Part shown: piece by piece, positions 35,436 through 45,477 of the stretch
Layout of the letters: each line of letters starts with the position of its first letter
How positions within the stretch are numbered: the first letter of the stretch is position 1
Assembly: GCF_019599265.1 (NCBI RefSeq)
Contig: NZ_JAHZTC010000013.1
Coordinates: 1-64,000, forward strand
Length of the DNA stretch: 64,000 nt
Origin: Pontibacter sp. HSC-14F20
GTDB lineage: Bacteria > Bacteroidota > Bacteroidia > Cytophagales > Hymenobacteraceae
Direction of reading: 5' to 3'
The notes under the pieces: model-generated
Database searches by the model: none
What the model saw: the letters and a program-made list of their open reading frames with translations, nothing else
What the model was told of the DNA's origin: nothing
Made by a program: the position numbers and the translations under genes

Positions 35436-37184
35436 ATGCCAAAATCAAAAAAACTACAGAACGTTACGATTGCAGAAGTATTCAGGACTATTATCTGGCC
35501 GCGGCGCAAGTACCTCGGGGTCGGGTTGGTGCTTATCGTTATTAGTCGCCTGGCTGGTTTGGTGCTGCCGGGTGCCAGTAAGTTTCTTATCGATGATGTG
35601 ATCCCGACCGGTGACAGCACCATGCTCAAATGGCTGATCGGGGCCGTGCTGGTGGCTATTGTCATTCAGTCGGTTACTTCTTTTGCGCTCACCCAAATAC
35701 TGAGTGTGGAGGCCCAGCACCTCATATCGCAACTGCGCGCCAAAGTGCAGCGCCACATCATGCAGTTGCCCATCCGCTTTTTCGACAATACCAAAACCGG
35801 CGAACTGGTCTCGCGCATCATGACCGATGTGGAAGGGGTGCGAAACCTTGTGGGCACCGGCTTTGCGCAGATGATAGGCGGCGTACTGACCTCGCTCATC
35901 TGCCTGGTGCTGCTCATCTACATCAGTCCACTCATGACAGGTTTTGCACTCATTCCGGTAGCTATTTTTGGAGTGATCTCCCTTAAGGCATTCGGTAAGA
36001 TCAGGCCGATCTTCCGGGAGCGCGGCGTGATCAATGCCGAGGTAACTGGCCGCCTGACCGAAACGCTGGGTGGTGTGCGCGTGATAAAGGGTTTTAATGC
36101 AGAGGAGCAGGAGATCAAGACATTTGAGGATGGCGTGACGCGACTTTTCCTGAACGTGAAACAGAGCCTGACCACCACCAGTATGGTGACCTCTGCCGCT
36201 ACCTTGCTGCTGGGTATTGCCTCGGCGGGCATCATGGGCATTGGCGGTTACCTGATCATGAAAGGCGAAATGACCTTTGGCGACTTTCTGGCTTTCACGC
36301 TATACCTTGGTTTTATGATCGCGCCGATCCTGCAAATGAGCAATATCGGAAGCCAGTTCACGGAAGCCTTCGCCGGCCTCGACCGAACCCAGGAGATCCT
36401 GAACACACCGCTGGAGGATGCTCACGGAACCCGCACCCTGAAGCTCGATCAGATTCACGGCGACATCGTGTTCGACCACGTGGCTTTTGCTTATGAAACC
36501 GGTAAAGATGTGGTGAAGGAGATCAGCTTTCGGGCACCTGCAGGTTCTGTCACGGCACTGGTAGGCACTTCGGGCTCCGGCAAAACGACCATCGCCGGAC
36601 TGGCCGCCTCTTTTCTTAATCCTGACAGTGGTACCATCACCGTAGATGGTCACGACCTGCAAAGCATCAGTTTGCAGAGCTACCGCAGTCAGCTGGGCGT
36701 GGTGCTGCAGGATGATTTCCTGTTCGAGGGCAGCATCCGCCAGAACATCCTTTTCCCGCGCCCTCATGCCACCGAGGAACAACTGATGCAGGCAGTACAG
36801 GCCGCGCATGTGCAGGAGTTCACTGACCGTTTCCCGGAGGGCTTGGACACGCTGATCGGAGAGCGGGGTGTGAAACTGTCAGGTGGACAGCGACAACGCA
36901 TTGCCATTGCCCGTGCTATACTGGCCGATCCGCGCATCCTCATCCTGGACGAAGCCACTTCCAACCTCGACACCGAAAGCGAGAGCCTCATTCAGGCCAG
37001 CCTCAAAACCCTAATGCAGGGTCGCACCACCTTCGTGATCGCCCACCGCCTTAGCACGATCCGGCAGGCCGACCAGATTCTGGTGATCGAGCAGGGCCGC
37101 ATTGCCGAGCAGGGGCGCCATGAAGAACTGCTGGAGAAGCAGGGACGTTATTATCAACTCTATACCTATCAGGCCCGAATTTGA
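35436..37184 (+). CDS. ABC transporter, fused permease and ATPase (exporter, MsbA-like)
   Basis: The 582-residue half-transporter has an N-terminal six-helix exporter domain (about 20-310). Its nucleotide-binding domain has Walker A GTSGSGKTT, signature LSGGQRQRIAIARA, Walker B ILILDEATSNLD and the His switch AHRLST. It should form a homodimer exporting lipid, peptide or drug; the substrate is not readable. The terminator in front of it and a REP-like element behind it suggest a single-gene unit. Confidence 0.93.
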   Translation: MPKSKKLQNVTIAEVFRTIIWPRRKYLGVGLVLIVISRLAGLVLPGASKFLIDDVIPTGDSTMLKWLIGAVLVAIVIQSVTSFALTQILSVEAQHLISQLRAKVQRHIMQLPIRFFDNTKTGELVSRIMTDVEGVRNLVGTGFAQMIGGVLTSLICLVLLIYISPLMTGFALIPVAIFGVISLKAFGKIRPIFRERGVINAEVTGRLTETLGGVRVIKGFNAEEQEIKTFEDGVTRLFLNVKQSLTTTSMVTSAATLLLGIASAGIMGIGGYLIMKGEMTFGDFLAFTLYLGFMIAPILQMSNIGSQFTEAFAGLDRTQEILNTPLEDAHGTRTLKLDQIHGDIVFDHVAFAYETGKDVVKEISFRAPAGSVTALVGTSGSGKTTIAGLAASFLNPDSGTITVDGHDLQSISLQSYRSQLGVVLQDDFLFEGSIRQNILFPRPHATEEQLMQAVQAAHVQEFTDRFPEGLDTLIGERGVKLSGGQRQRIAIARAILADPRILILDEATSNLDTESESLIQASLKTLMQGRTTFVIAHRLSTIRQADQILVIEQGRIAEQGRHEELLEKQGRYYQLYTYQARI

Positions 37185-37255
37185 GGTTATAGCTGGTTTG
37201 AATTTGTAGGCAGTTGTCCTGCTTTTGCTATTTCGCATTTGCCATTTATTTCTGT

Positions 37256-37349
37256 TCCGGATTTGCGATCAGGAACCACTCGCTTTGCGGATTTGCAATC
37301 CGTTTACCGGTCAGTAGCTGCTGCCTTTGCTATGCGGATTACAAATCCG
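37256..37349. repeat. REP-like cluster of CGGATT...AATCCG palindromes
   Basis: Two hairpins occur 33 bp apart: CGGATTtgcAATCCG (37288-37302) and CGGATTacaAATCCG (37335-37349). A third, partial copy, CGGATTTGCGATC, starts at about 37258. Paired palindromes between genes fit repetitive extragenic palindromic elements, but one window cannot show genome-wide repetition. Confidence 0.55.
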
Positions 37350-37371
37350 AAAAAGCTCTTGGAGCGGGGCT

Positions 37372-37407
37372 CTATACCTGAAGCTGTTATGAATGCCTTA
37401 GGTATAG
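37372..37407. repeat. Inverted pair of the CTATACCT motif
   Basis: CTATACCT (37372-37379) and AGGTATAG (37400-37407) form a perfect 8-bp stem with a 20-nt loop in the 309-bp gap between the ABC exporter and the acylase. No T tract follows, so it is not a normal terminator. Confidence 0.7.
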
Positions 37408-37493
37408 CGTGCGCCCGTTATACATCATTTCTGTGTTTTTCAGAATATTGCTTAAATTGGTAAATCGAATTTCAGCTTATCTACCTAAAACCC

Positions 37494-39701
37494 ATGAAAT
37501 ACCTTTTCAAGTCCAAGGCGCTCCTGCTGCTTTTATTCGTCTACCTTTCTTCCTGCGCCACCAACGGCAAAACTGACACTGCAACTGAGCTGGCGAAGTG
37601 GGAAGAGCAAGCCGCCCGCGTCACCATCATGCGCGATGATTTTGGCGTGCCGCACGTCTATGGCAAGACCGATGCCGATGCTGTATTCGGACTGCTGTAC
37701 GCCCAGTGCGAAGATGATTTTAACCGCGTAGAACGCAACTACATGTGGGCCATCGGAAGACTAGCAGAGGCAGAAGGAGAGGAAATGATCTACAGCGACC
37801 TGCGTGCGAAGTTGTACATGACCGAAGAAGAGGCGAAAGCTGAATATGAGAGAAGTCCGGAGTGGCTGAAGGAGCTTTGCCAGGCCTTTGCCGACGGCAT
37901 CAACTACTACTTGCACTCGCACCCGGAGGTGAAGCCGAAACTGCTCACCCGCTTTGAGCCCTGGATGCCGATGTACTTCAGCGAAGGCTCTATTGGCGGC
38001 GACATCGAAAGTGTTTCCACCAAGGGCATCAAAGCTTTTTATGAAGAAGACCGGTCGCTTGGGCTAAACAGCCACGGCCACGGTCTGGTGCAGCCGGCTT
38101 TGCTGGAAGAGCCGAAGGGTTCGAACGGCTTTGCCATTTCAGGTAAGCACACGGCCTCCGGCGACGCCATGCTGCTGATCAATCCGCATACCTCTTTTTT
38201 CTTTAGGGGCGAGGTGCATGCCGTAAGTGAAGAGGGGCTGAACGCCTACGGTGCCGTGACCTGGGGGCAGTTTTTCATTTACCAAGGCTTTAACGAGAAG
38301 ACCGGCTGGATGCACACTTCCGCTTATGCCGATGTGATCGACGAGTTTGAAGAGACGATTGTGAAGCAGGACGGCAAGTTGTTCTACAGGTATGGGGAGG
38401 AACTGCGCCCGGTAGAAACACAGGAAGTAACCTTAGCCTACAAGGCCGGCGATGAACTGAAGAAGAAGACTTTCACGACCTACCGCACCCACCACGGACC
38501 GATCACGCATATGAACGGCGACAAATGGGTGGCCACGGCGCTGATGTGGAAGCCAGCTGATGCCCTGATTCAGTCCTATACCCGCACCAAGAAAAGCAAC
38601 CTGAAGGAATTCGACGAGATGATGCAGATGCGCACTAACTCATCTAACGCCACCGTGTATGCCGATGCCGACGGCAACATCGCCTACTACCACGGCAACT
38701 TCTTCCCCAAGCGCGACACTTCCTTCGACTACTCCAAGCCCGTAGATGGCAGCAACCCAAAAACTGACTGGAACGGTCTGCATACCCTGGACGAAACGAT
38801 CCGCCTTGTGAACCCGCCAAACGGCTGGATCCAAAACTGTAACTCCACACCTTTCACAGCCGCTGCTGAGTACAGCCCGAAGAAAGAGGATTACCCGGTA
38901 TACATGGCGCCTTCGCCTGAAAACTACCGGGGCGTGCACGCCATCCGACTGCTCAAAAAAGCAGAGAACCTGACACTCGACAAACTCATAGACCTGGCCT
39001 ACGACCCATACCTGCCGGGCTTTGAAGTGCTCATACCTGGACTCGTGAAAGCCTATGATGCCCAAAAGCCAACCGACCCGAAACTAAAAGCAGCGATCGA
39101 CGTGATGCGCAACTGGGACTATGCCGTTTCGGAAGAGTCGGTGGCGATGTCGCTGGCGCATTTCTATGCCACCAACCTGCTGCGCGACGGCAGCGCACCA
39201 AAGGGACACATCATGGAGCGTTTCGACTACTATGCCGACACAGCCCCTGCATCGGAGCGCCTGGAGATTTTCAGCAAGACTATCGCTGAACTGGAGCAGG
39301 ATTTCGGGAAGTGGAACACACCCTGGGGGGAGATCAATCGTTTCCAGCGCCTGACCGGCGACATCAAGCAGCCCTTTAATGATGCGGCACCAAGTATACC
39401 GGTAGGTATGGCCTCGGGCAACTGGGGAGCCCTGGCTTCCTATGGCGCCAACCGTTACGACACCAAGCGTCTGTACGGTACTTCCGGCAACAGCTTTGTA
39501 GCGATGGTGGAGTTTGGCGACAAGGTAAAAGCCAAGACCATCCTGGCAGGTGGTCAAAGCGGCGACCCAAAATCACCGCACTTTAACGACCAGGCCCAGC
39601 GCTATGCCGATGTGCAGTTTAAGGATGTGGCCTACTACCGCGAGGATGTGGAGAAAAGAGCCAAAGCCAGGTATAAGCCGGGGCAGAAAGTAGTTAAATA
39701 G
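37494..39701 (+). CDS. Penicillin acylase family lipoprotein (Ntn hydrolase)
   Basis: The 735-residue precursor has a lipobox (LSSC, Cys21), an alpha-chain region beginning VTIMRDDFGVPHVYG and the self-cleavage site at KGSNGFAIS. S210, after the Gly, becomes the N-terminal nucleophile of the beta chain. Family members hydrolyse amide side chains of beta-lactams, acyl-homoserine lactones or lipopeptides. Substrate pocket residues cannot be judged here. Only one AGGTATA motif (39670) occurs in 2.2 kb. Confidence 0.92.
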   Translation: MKYLFKSKALLLLLFVYLSSCATNGKTDTATELAKWEEQAARVTIMRDDFGVPHVYGKTDADAVFGLLYAQCEDDFNRVERNYMWAIGRLAEAEGEEMIYSDLRAKLYMTEEEAKAEYERSPEWLKELCQAFADGINYYLHSHPEVKPKLLTRFEPWMPMYFSEGSIGGDIESVSTKGIKAFYEEDRSLGLNSHGHGLVQPALLEEPKGSNGFAISGKHTASGDAMLLINPHTSFFFRGEVHAVSEEGLNAYGAVTWGQFFIYQGFNEKTGWMHTSAYADVIDEFEETIVKQDGKLFYRYGEELRPVETQEVTLAYKAGDELKKKTFTTYRTHHGPITHMNGDKWVATALMWKPADALIQSYTRTKKSNLKEFDEMMQMRTNSSNATVYADADGNIAYYHGNFFPKRDTSFDYSKPVDGSNPKTDWNGLHTLDETIRLVNPPNGWIQNCNSTPFTAAAEYSPKKEDYPVYMAPSPENYRGVHAIRLLKKAENLTLDKLIDLAYDPYLPGFEVLIPGLVKAYDAQKPTDPKLKAAIDVMRNWDYAVSEESVAMSLAHFYATNLLRDGSAPKGHIMERFDYYADTAPASERLEIFSKTIAELEQDFGKWNTPWGEINRFQRLTGDIKQPFNDAAPSIPVGMASGNWGALASYGANRYDTKRLYGTSGNSFVAMVEFGDKVKAKTILAGGQSGDPKSPHFNDQAQRYADVQFKDVAYYREDVEKRAKARYKPGQKVVK

Positions 39702-39721
39702 AAGAATTATTACCCATTTAA

Positions 39722-39748
39722 AAAGCCTCTGCTAAAAGCAGAGGCTTT
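39722..39748. terminator. Bidirectional hairpin terminator
   Basis: aaagcctctgc pairs perfectly (11 bp) with gcagaggcttt around a taaaa loop and is flanked by A and T tracts. It ends the acylase gene and also lies directly after the stop of the small minus-strand gene at 39753. Confidence 0.88.
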
Positions 39749-39752
39749 ATTT

Positions 39753-39929
39753 TTATTTAACTCGTACCGGCATCAGTTCGCGCCCGAAGTACACCATGTC
39801 CTTTTGAGAAAGGTTACCATTGACGATGCAGTAGTAGATGTGCTTCAGGTATAGTCTGATGATTAATTTTAGATCCGGATTCACTTTTGTGAACACTTCA
39901 GATCGGATAGGGAATGTATTTTTTAACAT
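39753..39929 (-). CDS. Small 58-residue protein of unknown family
   Basis: The minus-strand frame from the ATG at 39929 reads MLKNTFPIRSEVFTKVNPDL, then KLIIRLYLKHIYYCIVNGNL and SQKDMVYFGRELMPVRVK, with a stop at 39755-39753. It is basic, with an amphipathic middle, and ends 4 bp before a bidirectional terminator. A TAnnTTTG-like element (TACTTTTG on the minus strand, about 40030-40023) lies about 95 bp upstream. The clean frame, the flanking terminator and a leading element support a real gene. I do not recognise the family. Confidence 0.6.
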   Translation of the reverse strand: MLKNTFPIRSEVFTKVNPDLKLIIRLYLKHIYYCIVNGNLSQKDMVYFGRELMPVRVK

Positions 39930-40045
39930 ACTCTAAGATACGTATTTTAATCCATTGTCAACGTCTTATTCGGGTATATTTCCCAAAGGAGTCCCTGCGT
40001 CGGATCAGTGGGGGTATCACAAACAAAAGTACTACAAATGAATAC

Positions 40046-40837
40046 TTACTCAGATACTTCGGCGGATTTGAGTTGCTCCATACTGCGCTGATCTATTTTG
40101 ATGATCCCACGCTTTGGCCGGTCGAGGTCGATGATAATGAACACCACCAGGCAGATCAGAAAACTCATCAGCGCTGATGGCAGGATGGCACGTTGGTTAC
40201 CCAGTCCACTGCCATACCCGATCAAGGCACCTGACATGATGAATACAATAAAGAGCAGAAACAGAATCACCTCAGGTATATGCGCGGCCAATAGCGCATT
40301 CCGGATGCCGTGGGATTCAATCATGTTGTTGAGCGAATTAATGAAGAAGCCTGTGGTTACCGTGCGCGGATCGATACGGGCTGCCTTGACAGCGTGCTCC
40401 CAGATATTGCGCTGCAGGTCTTTGGTTTCTTTGGCGAGTGCCTCCTGCTCCGTTACCATGGCATAATCCGTGTTGCTGACTGCCAGCCGCAGGTCAATGT
40501 ATTGTTGCAACAGCGCTTGCGATAGCGAGTCGTAGGGGGTCGGGAGCAAATGTGTCCGCACCAGGGCGGTGCCGATGGCATTGGCTTCGTTTATGACCGC
40601 CTCACTGCGGCTGTCGTAGCGATGCAGGCCCATGTTGAAGGTGAACCCAAGTATCAGTGCCAGCAAGCCCAGGGTGCCAGCCTGTATGGTATTGGTTTGC
40701 GTTTTAACGTCTTTATCAGTTTTGCGCTGGTAGCGATGTCCGATCCGGTAGCCAATCTCTTGGGCGACCAGTATCAGCACAAACAACACCGCCACGATCA
40801 GGATACTGTTATGGTCGTACATTATTTCTGTTGCCAT
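40046..40837 (-). CDS. DUF4239 bestrophin-like membrane protein
   Basis: The 263-residue protein has an N-terminal helix (ILIVAVLFVLILVAQEIGYRIG), a second helix (LGLLALILGFTFNMGLHRYDSR), a helical cytoplasmic middle and two C-terminal helices (VILFLLFIVFIMSGALIG; LMSFLICLVVFIIIDLDRPKRG). The pattern FTF.M...RYD.R...V..EA.AIGT matches DUF4239, distantly related to bestrophin anion channels. The function is unproven. Neighbouring genes give no hint. Confidence 0.85.
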   Translation of the reverse strand: MATEIMYDHNSILIVAVLFVLILVAQEIGYRIGHRYQRKTDKDVKTQTNTIQAGTLGLLALILGFTFNMGLHRYDSRSEAVINEANAIGTALVRTHLLPTPYDSLSQALLQQYIDLRLAVSNTDYAMVTEQEALAKETKDLQRNIWEHAVKAARIDPRTVTTGFFINSLNNMIESHGIRNALLAAHIPEVILFLLFIVFIMSGALIGYGSGLGNQRAILPSALMSFLICLVVFIIIDLDRPKRGIIKIDQRSMEQLKSAEVSE

Positions 40838-41073
40838 GCCTTTTATCCTTCTCTAAACTTCTGTCAGCCAGCCGCAGGCACCTGTAAAGCGGCTAAGCCC
40901 TATACGTATTTCCCATCATAAGAAGTACGAACTGCGCGCATTACCTGTAAGCCCATCGACCAGTATTATAGCCAAAAACTGGTAACATTGGTAACCTTTT
41001 GTGCTTTAGCTACTGAAGGCCTCTACCTGTGTAGAGCTGCTGCCATGCCTGTCAGGCTCGGATGAAACTAGTA

Positions 41074-41114
41074 CCTACAAAAAAGCCCAGCGTAGAGCCA
41101 GGCTTTTTTGTAGG
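41074..41114. terminator. Long bidirectional hairpin terminator
   Basis: cctacaaaaaagcc (41074-41087) pairs over 14 bp with ggcttttttgtagg (41101-41114) around a 13-nt loop. It closes the subtilase gene on the minus strand. Confidence 0.85.
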
Positions 41115-41127
41115 TTAAAAAGTAGCT

Positions 41128-44100
41128 TTATTCTTTCACCAGCTTGTGCGTCTGCACCTTGCTGCCGTTCGTCACTTGGATCAGGTATAGCCCCTTTGGT
41201 TGGTCTTCGAGGTTCAGCTGTTGGGTCTGTGTAGCACTTTCCAGAGTCAGGTTGCGCTGCTGCACCAGTTTGCCGTTTACATCCCACACGCTGATCTGGA
41301 ACTGCTCATGCGCCGCACCATTCACTACCAGGTTGAAATCGCCGTTGGTCGGGTTCGGGTATACCATGTCGCTCGAAGCGCCCATGATGGCAGACTCGCT
41401 TTGTGCCGCCAGTGCATTATCGGTCACTTCTACCTGTATGCTCTTGGTCGAAACCTTGGCATCGCAGTCGCCTAGCACAGTCAGGGTGATGGTATAGATG
41501 CCCGGCTTGCCGAAGGTAACAGTTGCGTTGGTCATGTCATGAGCGGCACGCTGCCCCTTGGTCGGAGCAAAGCTGATGGCACCTCCGCTCACATTCCAGT
41601 TATAGATAAGCGCTTTCTTGCTCTGACCCGCGTTCAGCTGGATAGCTTCACCTACATTAACTTTGGTGGCAGAAGCTGAAAAGGCTGCAACAGGCAGTTT
41701 GTCTGCATTATCAATAGTGTGGATGGCAATGGCCAGATCTGAATACAGCGACACCAGTTCTACCATGTTGAGCCAGGTGCCAGAGTAATTAGCCATGGAG
41801 CGGGTACCCATGTTCGCGCCAGCCGTGCTGGTGGACAGGTAGAAGGTTTCTTGTGGAGCGTAGTTAATTGAGAAGCCCACATATACCTTGCCATTGGCAG
41901 GTGCCAATACAGGCTGGTCCAGCACCACGTCGATGTTACCGCTGTTTGTATTTACGGCCTGGATCAGGCTGCTATACTTTACGGTTGTCGAGCTGATCAC
42001 CTGACCTGGTCTGCCGTCCGGGCCAGTCGCGTCCCATACCTTCACCAGAATTGTGGAATTAGCCGGATTCGGGGCAACTGCTGCATATACATTCAGAGTA
42101 GCCTTGGTCAGTGCCTGGCCTGCGCTCAGTTCAAACAGTTTGGCATAGTCTGCTATACCATAGCCGTTGTGGCCTGAGAAAGCGCCACCTGCTGCTGTAC
42201 CGTAGGCTGTCAGGCGAGGAAACGGCAAGTCGACGGTGTTGCAGTCCTGGCCAGCATTCAGGATCTCAACATACTGTTTCTTGTAGGCTTCCGCCTTTAC
42301 ACCATTCGGATTTTTGGCGATCAGGGTCACATCGTATTTCCCTTTCTGCGTGAAGGTGATCTCCGGGTTGATTTCTGTGGAGGTGATGCGCTGCCCCCCC
42401 TGCACGATCAGCCATTCGTAGCTGGTAGCATTCTCGGCTTTGTTCACAAACCGTACAGGCATACCTGCATTGGCTGTCTGAGCAGACACCTCGAAAGCGG
42501 CTACAGGCGCTTTGCTGCAATCAGCTACACTCACCTGCTGCAGGAAAGTGTTGCGGAGCTGCACCGGATAATTTACACTGCCCTCAGTGATCGTGATGTT
42601 GCGGCGTGCTGCCAGGCTGGCTTGGTAAACACCTGCTGAGGTGTAAGTGGCAGAAGCTGTGGCCTCAGTAGAAGTGCTGCCATTGCCGAAATTCCAGCTG
42701 TAAGCATCTGCGTTGGCTATACCTGATGCGCTGAATGCCCGCGGGCTGCCCATGCAAACCTCGGCTTTTGCCGACATGGTGCCGCTTGGGAACAGGGATT
42801 TTTCAGCCACAACCGGGAAGATGGCCAGCGTCCAGGCGGCACCGATTTGTCCGGCTATTTGCCACCTGTTGCTAAAATACATTGCCGCATTCGAACCACT
42901 GGCAGCAGAGGTGTAGTGGTGAATGGAGATGTTATCGCCAGTACCGTAGTCAATTTCAAAACCGATGTAAAAGCTCTTGTCGGCCGGGATCTGCACCGGT
43001 TTGTCGAAGTAGATGTAGTTCGGGCTGAGGGTACCTGGTAAGCCATTGGCTACAAGGTCAGTGATTTTAACAATTTGGCTGTGCAGTACGCGGCCCGGAA
43101 GACCTTTGTCTGCTTCCCATACCTTTACCCGGATATGACCGTTCGGGGATCCAGCGGTTGCCAGTCGGAAGGAGATGTTCACACCAGCGATCTGGTGGCT
43201 GTCGCTGTACTTGTAGAAGTTGGCAAAAGCCGGGATGTTGTTGGTGCTATGCCCGTTCACCCCAGATGCCCCCACAGGACCGGCTAGCGGCAAGCCCAGG
43301 ATGTCAGTTTGGGAAAAGCCGGTAACGTTCACCTGCATGGTTTTGGTGGCGCTGCCGTTCACCGTGAGGGTAACGGTATGCGTACCTGCTTGTGTGAAGG
43401 CAACGGTCGGATTTATTTCAGTGGAAGTGGCTTTGTCGGCATTTTCAAAAGTCCAGGCGAAGCTGCTTTCTCCAATCGAGCGGTTCACGAAGGTCACTTT
43501 CTCGCCTATAACGATCTCAGACTTGCTCAGGATAAAGGCAGCTGCTGCTTGCAGGCTGGTGCCGCCTGCAGCACGTATAGCCTCATAAGCGTTTATGCGT
43601 CCGGCACCCAACTGCCCCTCGTAGCCTGGGTTTACCAGATCGATGTTATCGGCAGTAGAAGTGAGAATCTGCTTCACCCGCTCCGGGGTAAGTGATGGGT
43701 TCTGAGATTTCATCATTCCTACCAGACCGGCTACCATTGGCGTAGACATGGAGGTGCCAGACTTAGCCCCATAAGCACCAGCAGCAATATTTGGTGCTGT
43801 TCCAGGCACGGTGCTCACAATAGCGTTGCCTGGTGCAGTAATAGTTACCCATTTGCCGTAAGTGGAGGAGCTGCTTTTTTTATCAGCAGCATCCGAGTTG
43901 GCAACCGAGATCACGTTCTGGTAATTAGCCGGGTACTGCTCAACGTCGTTACCATTGTTGCCGGCAGAGGCGATGAAGATCATCCCCATTGCAGCGCCTT
44001 CGTTGATCAGATCCTGAAAAGCCTGGGAATAACCACCGCCTCCGAAGGACATGGAAACCACATCCGCCTTGGCACCACGCACGGCATAGGCCAGGCCGTC

Positions 44101-45042
44101 GAAAGAAGCATTGATGGCGGTAGTGCTAGTTGTATTGTCGAGGGTAGACTTCACAGGTACGATCTGCACCTTGTTGTTACTGACAGCGGCTACGCCAACG
44201 CCATTGCCGGTAACCGCACCCGCTATACCTGCGCAGTGCGTGCCATGTGAGAATACCGTCGGGCTGGCAAGGTTGCCATTGGCAGAAGGCACCAACGGTG
44301 GGCTCGGGTTATTGTCCTTGTCGGCCGCATCCCAGCCGTTCACGTCATCGATGTAACCGTTGCCATCATCATCGATGCCGTTGGTAGCCTTGTCGTTACC
44401 ATTGGCATCAAGTCCTGTTTCACCCGGATTGGTCCAGATGTTTGCCTTCAGGTCGCTGTGGCTGATCAGCACGGCATCGTCCACAATGGCGAGCTTGACA
44501 GGCTTGCTGTCCGGGTTGTTGAAGGAGGAGAAAGCCTGAATCGCCTTGGTGATATGAAGGGAATACTGATTGTTTGTCAGCAACGGATCGTTGGGTGAGG
44601 TGTGGATGTAGTAGATCGGCACGCGCTCGGCATACTCTACTTCCTGCATGGCGTTCAGCTCCGTGAGCAGCTGGTCTACTGTTCCTTTGGAGCCGTCGAG
44701 CTCTACCTGGAAGATACGGTCCACGTTGCGGCCCATAGCCTTGCCGGCAGCCTGCCGCATCATACGGGCATCCGCTTTGAGCAGCGCCTTACTGAGCTTG
44801 TCCTGCTTCAACTTCTGTCCGCGGGCCTTCTTATCGTTGAAGGCAAGGGCAGCACCGGTCGTTTCGGAGCGGAATTTCACAAAGATCTTATCGTCGTGAT
44901 AAGGCTTTTCCAGACTCTGGGAGCCTGTAGGCGGGGTAGCGGAGGTGAGTTGAGGCGCGGTCAGCTCCTGCGCCCGCAGTGGTGCTACCTGCCCGGCCAG
45001 CAGCGCCGCGAGCAATGTACAGGCAATGTAAATTTTTTTCAT
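41128..45042 (-). CDS. Secreted subtilisin-like protease with PKD domains and T9SS sorting domain
   Basis: The 1304-residue S8 peptidase has a signal peptide (ending PLRAQ) and a propeptide (about 30-150) with an inhibitor-like pattern. The catalytic triad is D188 (LAIVDDAV), H266 (FSHGTHCAG) and S431 (SGTSMSTP), with the oxyanion Asn362 in SAGNNG. Several PKD-like Ig domains follow (FVNRSIGESSFAWTFENAD; FVNKAENATSYEWLI), interleaved with two similar beta-sandwich modules (NIPAFANFYKYSDSHQIAGV; GHNGYGIADYAKLFELSAGQ). The C-terminus VYPNPTNGDFNLVV to GLYLIQVTNGSKVQTHKLVK is a T9SS type A sorting domain. It should be exported and anchored or released at the cell surface. Confidence 0.94.
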   Translation of the reverse strand: MKKIYIACTLLAALLAGQVAPLRAQELTAPQLTSATPPTGSQSLEKPYHDDKIFVKFRSETTGAALAFNDKKARGQKLKQDKLSKALLKADARMMRQAAGKAMGRNVDRIFQVELDGSKGTVDQLLTELNAMQEVEYAERVPIYYIHTSPNDPLLTNNQYSLHITKAIQAFSSFNNPDSKPVKLAIVDDAVLISHSDLKANIWTNPGETGLDANGNDKATNGIDDDGNGYIDDVNGWDAADKDNNPSPPLVPSANGNLASPTVFSHGTHCAGIAGAVTGNGVGVAAVSNNKVQIVPVKSTLDNTTSTTAINASFDGLAYAVRGAKADVVSMSFGGGGYSQAFQDLINEGAAMGMIFIASAGNNGNDVEQYPANYQNVISVANSDAADKKSSSSTYGKWVTITAPGNAIVSTVPGTAPNIAAGAYGAKSGTSMSTPMVAGLVGMMKSQNPSLTPERVKQILTSTADNIDLVNPGYEGQLGAGRINAYEAIRAAGGTSLQAAAAFILSKSEIVIGEKVTFVNRSIGESSFAWTFENADKATSTEINPTVAFTQAGTHTVTLTVNGSATKTMQVNVTGFSQTDILGLPLAGPVGASGVNGHSTNNIPAFANFYKYSDSHQIAGVNISFRLATAGSPNGHIRVKVWEADKGLPGRVLHSQIVKITDLVANGLPGTLSPNYIYFDKPVQIPADKSFYIGFEIDYGTGDNISIHHYTSAASGSNAAMYFSNRWQIAGQIGAAWTLAIFPVVAEKSLFPSGTMSAKAEVCMGSPRAFSASGIANADAYSWNFGNGSTSTEATASATYTSAGVYQASLAARRNITITEGSVNYPVQLRNTFLQQVSVADCSKAPVAAFEVSAQTANAGMPVRFVNKAENATSYEWLIVQGGQRITSTEINPEITFTQKGKYDVTLIAKNPNGVKAEAYKKQYVEILNAGQDCNTVDLPFPRLTAYGTAAGGAFSGHNGYGIADYAKLFELSAGQALTKATLNVYAAVAPNPANSTILVKVWDATGPDGRPGQVISSTTVKYSSLIQAVNTNSGNIDVVLDQPVLAPANGKVYVGFSINYAPQETFYLSTSTAGANMGTRSMANYSGTWLNMVELVSLYSDLAIAIHTIDNADKLPVAAFSASATKVNVGEAIQLNAGQSKKALIYNWNVSGGAISFAPTKGQRAAHDMTNATVTFGKPGIYTITLTVLGDCDAKVSTKSIQVEVTDNALAAQSESAIMGASSDMVYPNPTNGDFNLVVNGAAHEQFQISVWDVNGKLVQQRNLTLESATQTQQLNLEDQPKGLYLIQVTNGSKVQTHKLVKE

Positions 45043-45477
45043 AAGACAGTTTGAGGTGAAAGTTAGTTTTAAGGTAGTTGCAAGTGAATTTTGCTATAGG
45101 GAAACAATACGTAAATTTTAATATTTGGATATGCTTATAGTAAGATATAAAAATAGGATACTGATGTTAAAACACAGGTTGTTATTGATATAGCTGGATG
45201 AGATTGTTGCAGGTGTTGTATAAAAACATGATAGCAAAAGAAAAGCAAGCGTGGTGAAGGCAGAGTCAAAAGTTGTACAATGGCTTGTGAAGCCTTTAGG
45301 CTAAATAGCAGCTGCATCCGGCAACCCAACCGGAACCCTGCAAAGCGGCAGGTATAACCATAATCTTCTGGCCTTCTTCAGAGCAGAGTAGCCGGTGTTA
45401 CAAAGAGTGTTCTACACCTGCACCTTTTCCATTTTCCCTCGTTTTAACATAAGTGTAATACTAACTTGCTTATACCT
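45043..45477. other. AT-rich intergenic region between divergent genes
   Basis: This 435-bp region holds the promoters of the subtilase (minus) and the DUF6152 gene (plus). It has an AT-rich half (45043-45250) and motif copies at about 45350 and 45470, the latter ending in the next start codon (TATACCTATG). No gene is seen. Confidence 0.5.

Noticed and set aside
45135..45329. 64-aa minus-strand ORF upstream of the subtilase
   Set aside because: It lies in AT-rich promoter-like DNA. The Leu/Phe/Tyr-rich translation comes from base composition and lacks a start signal.
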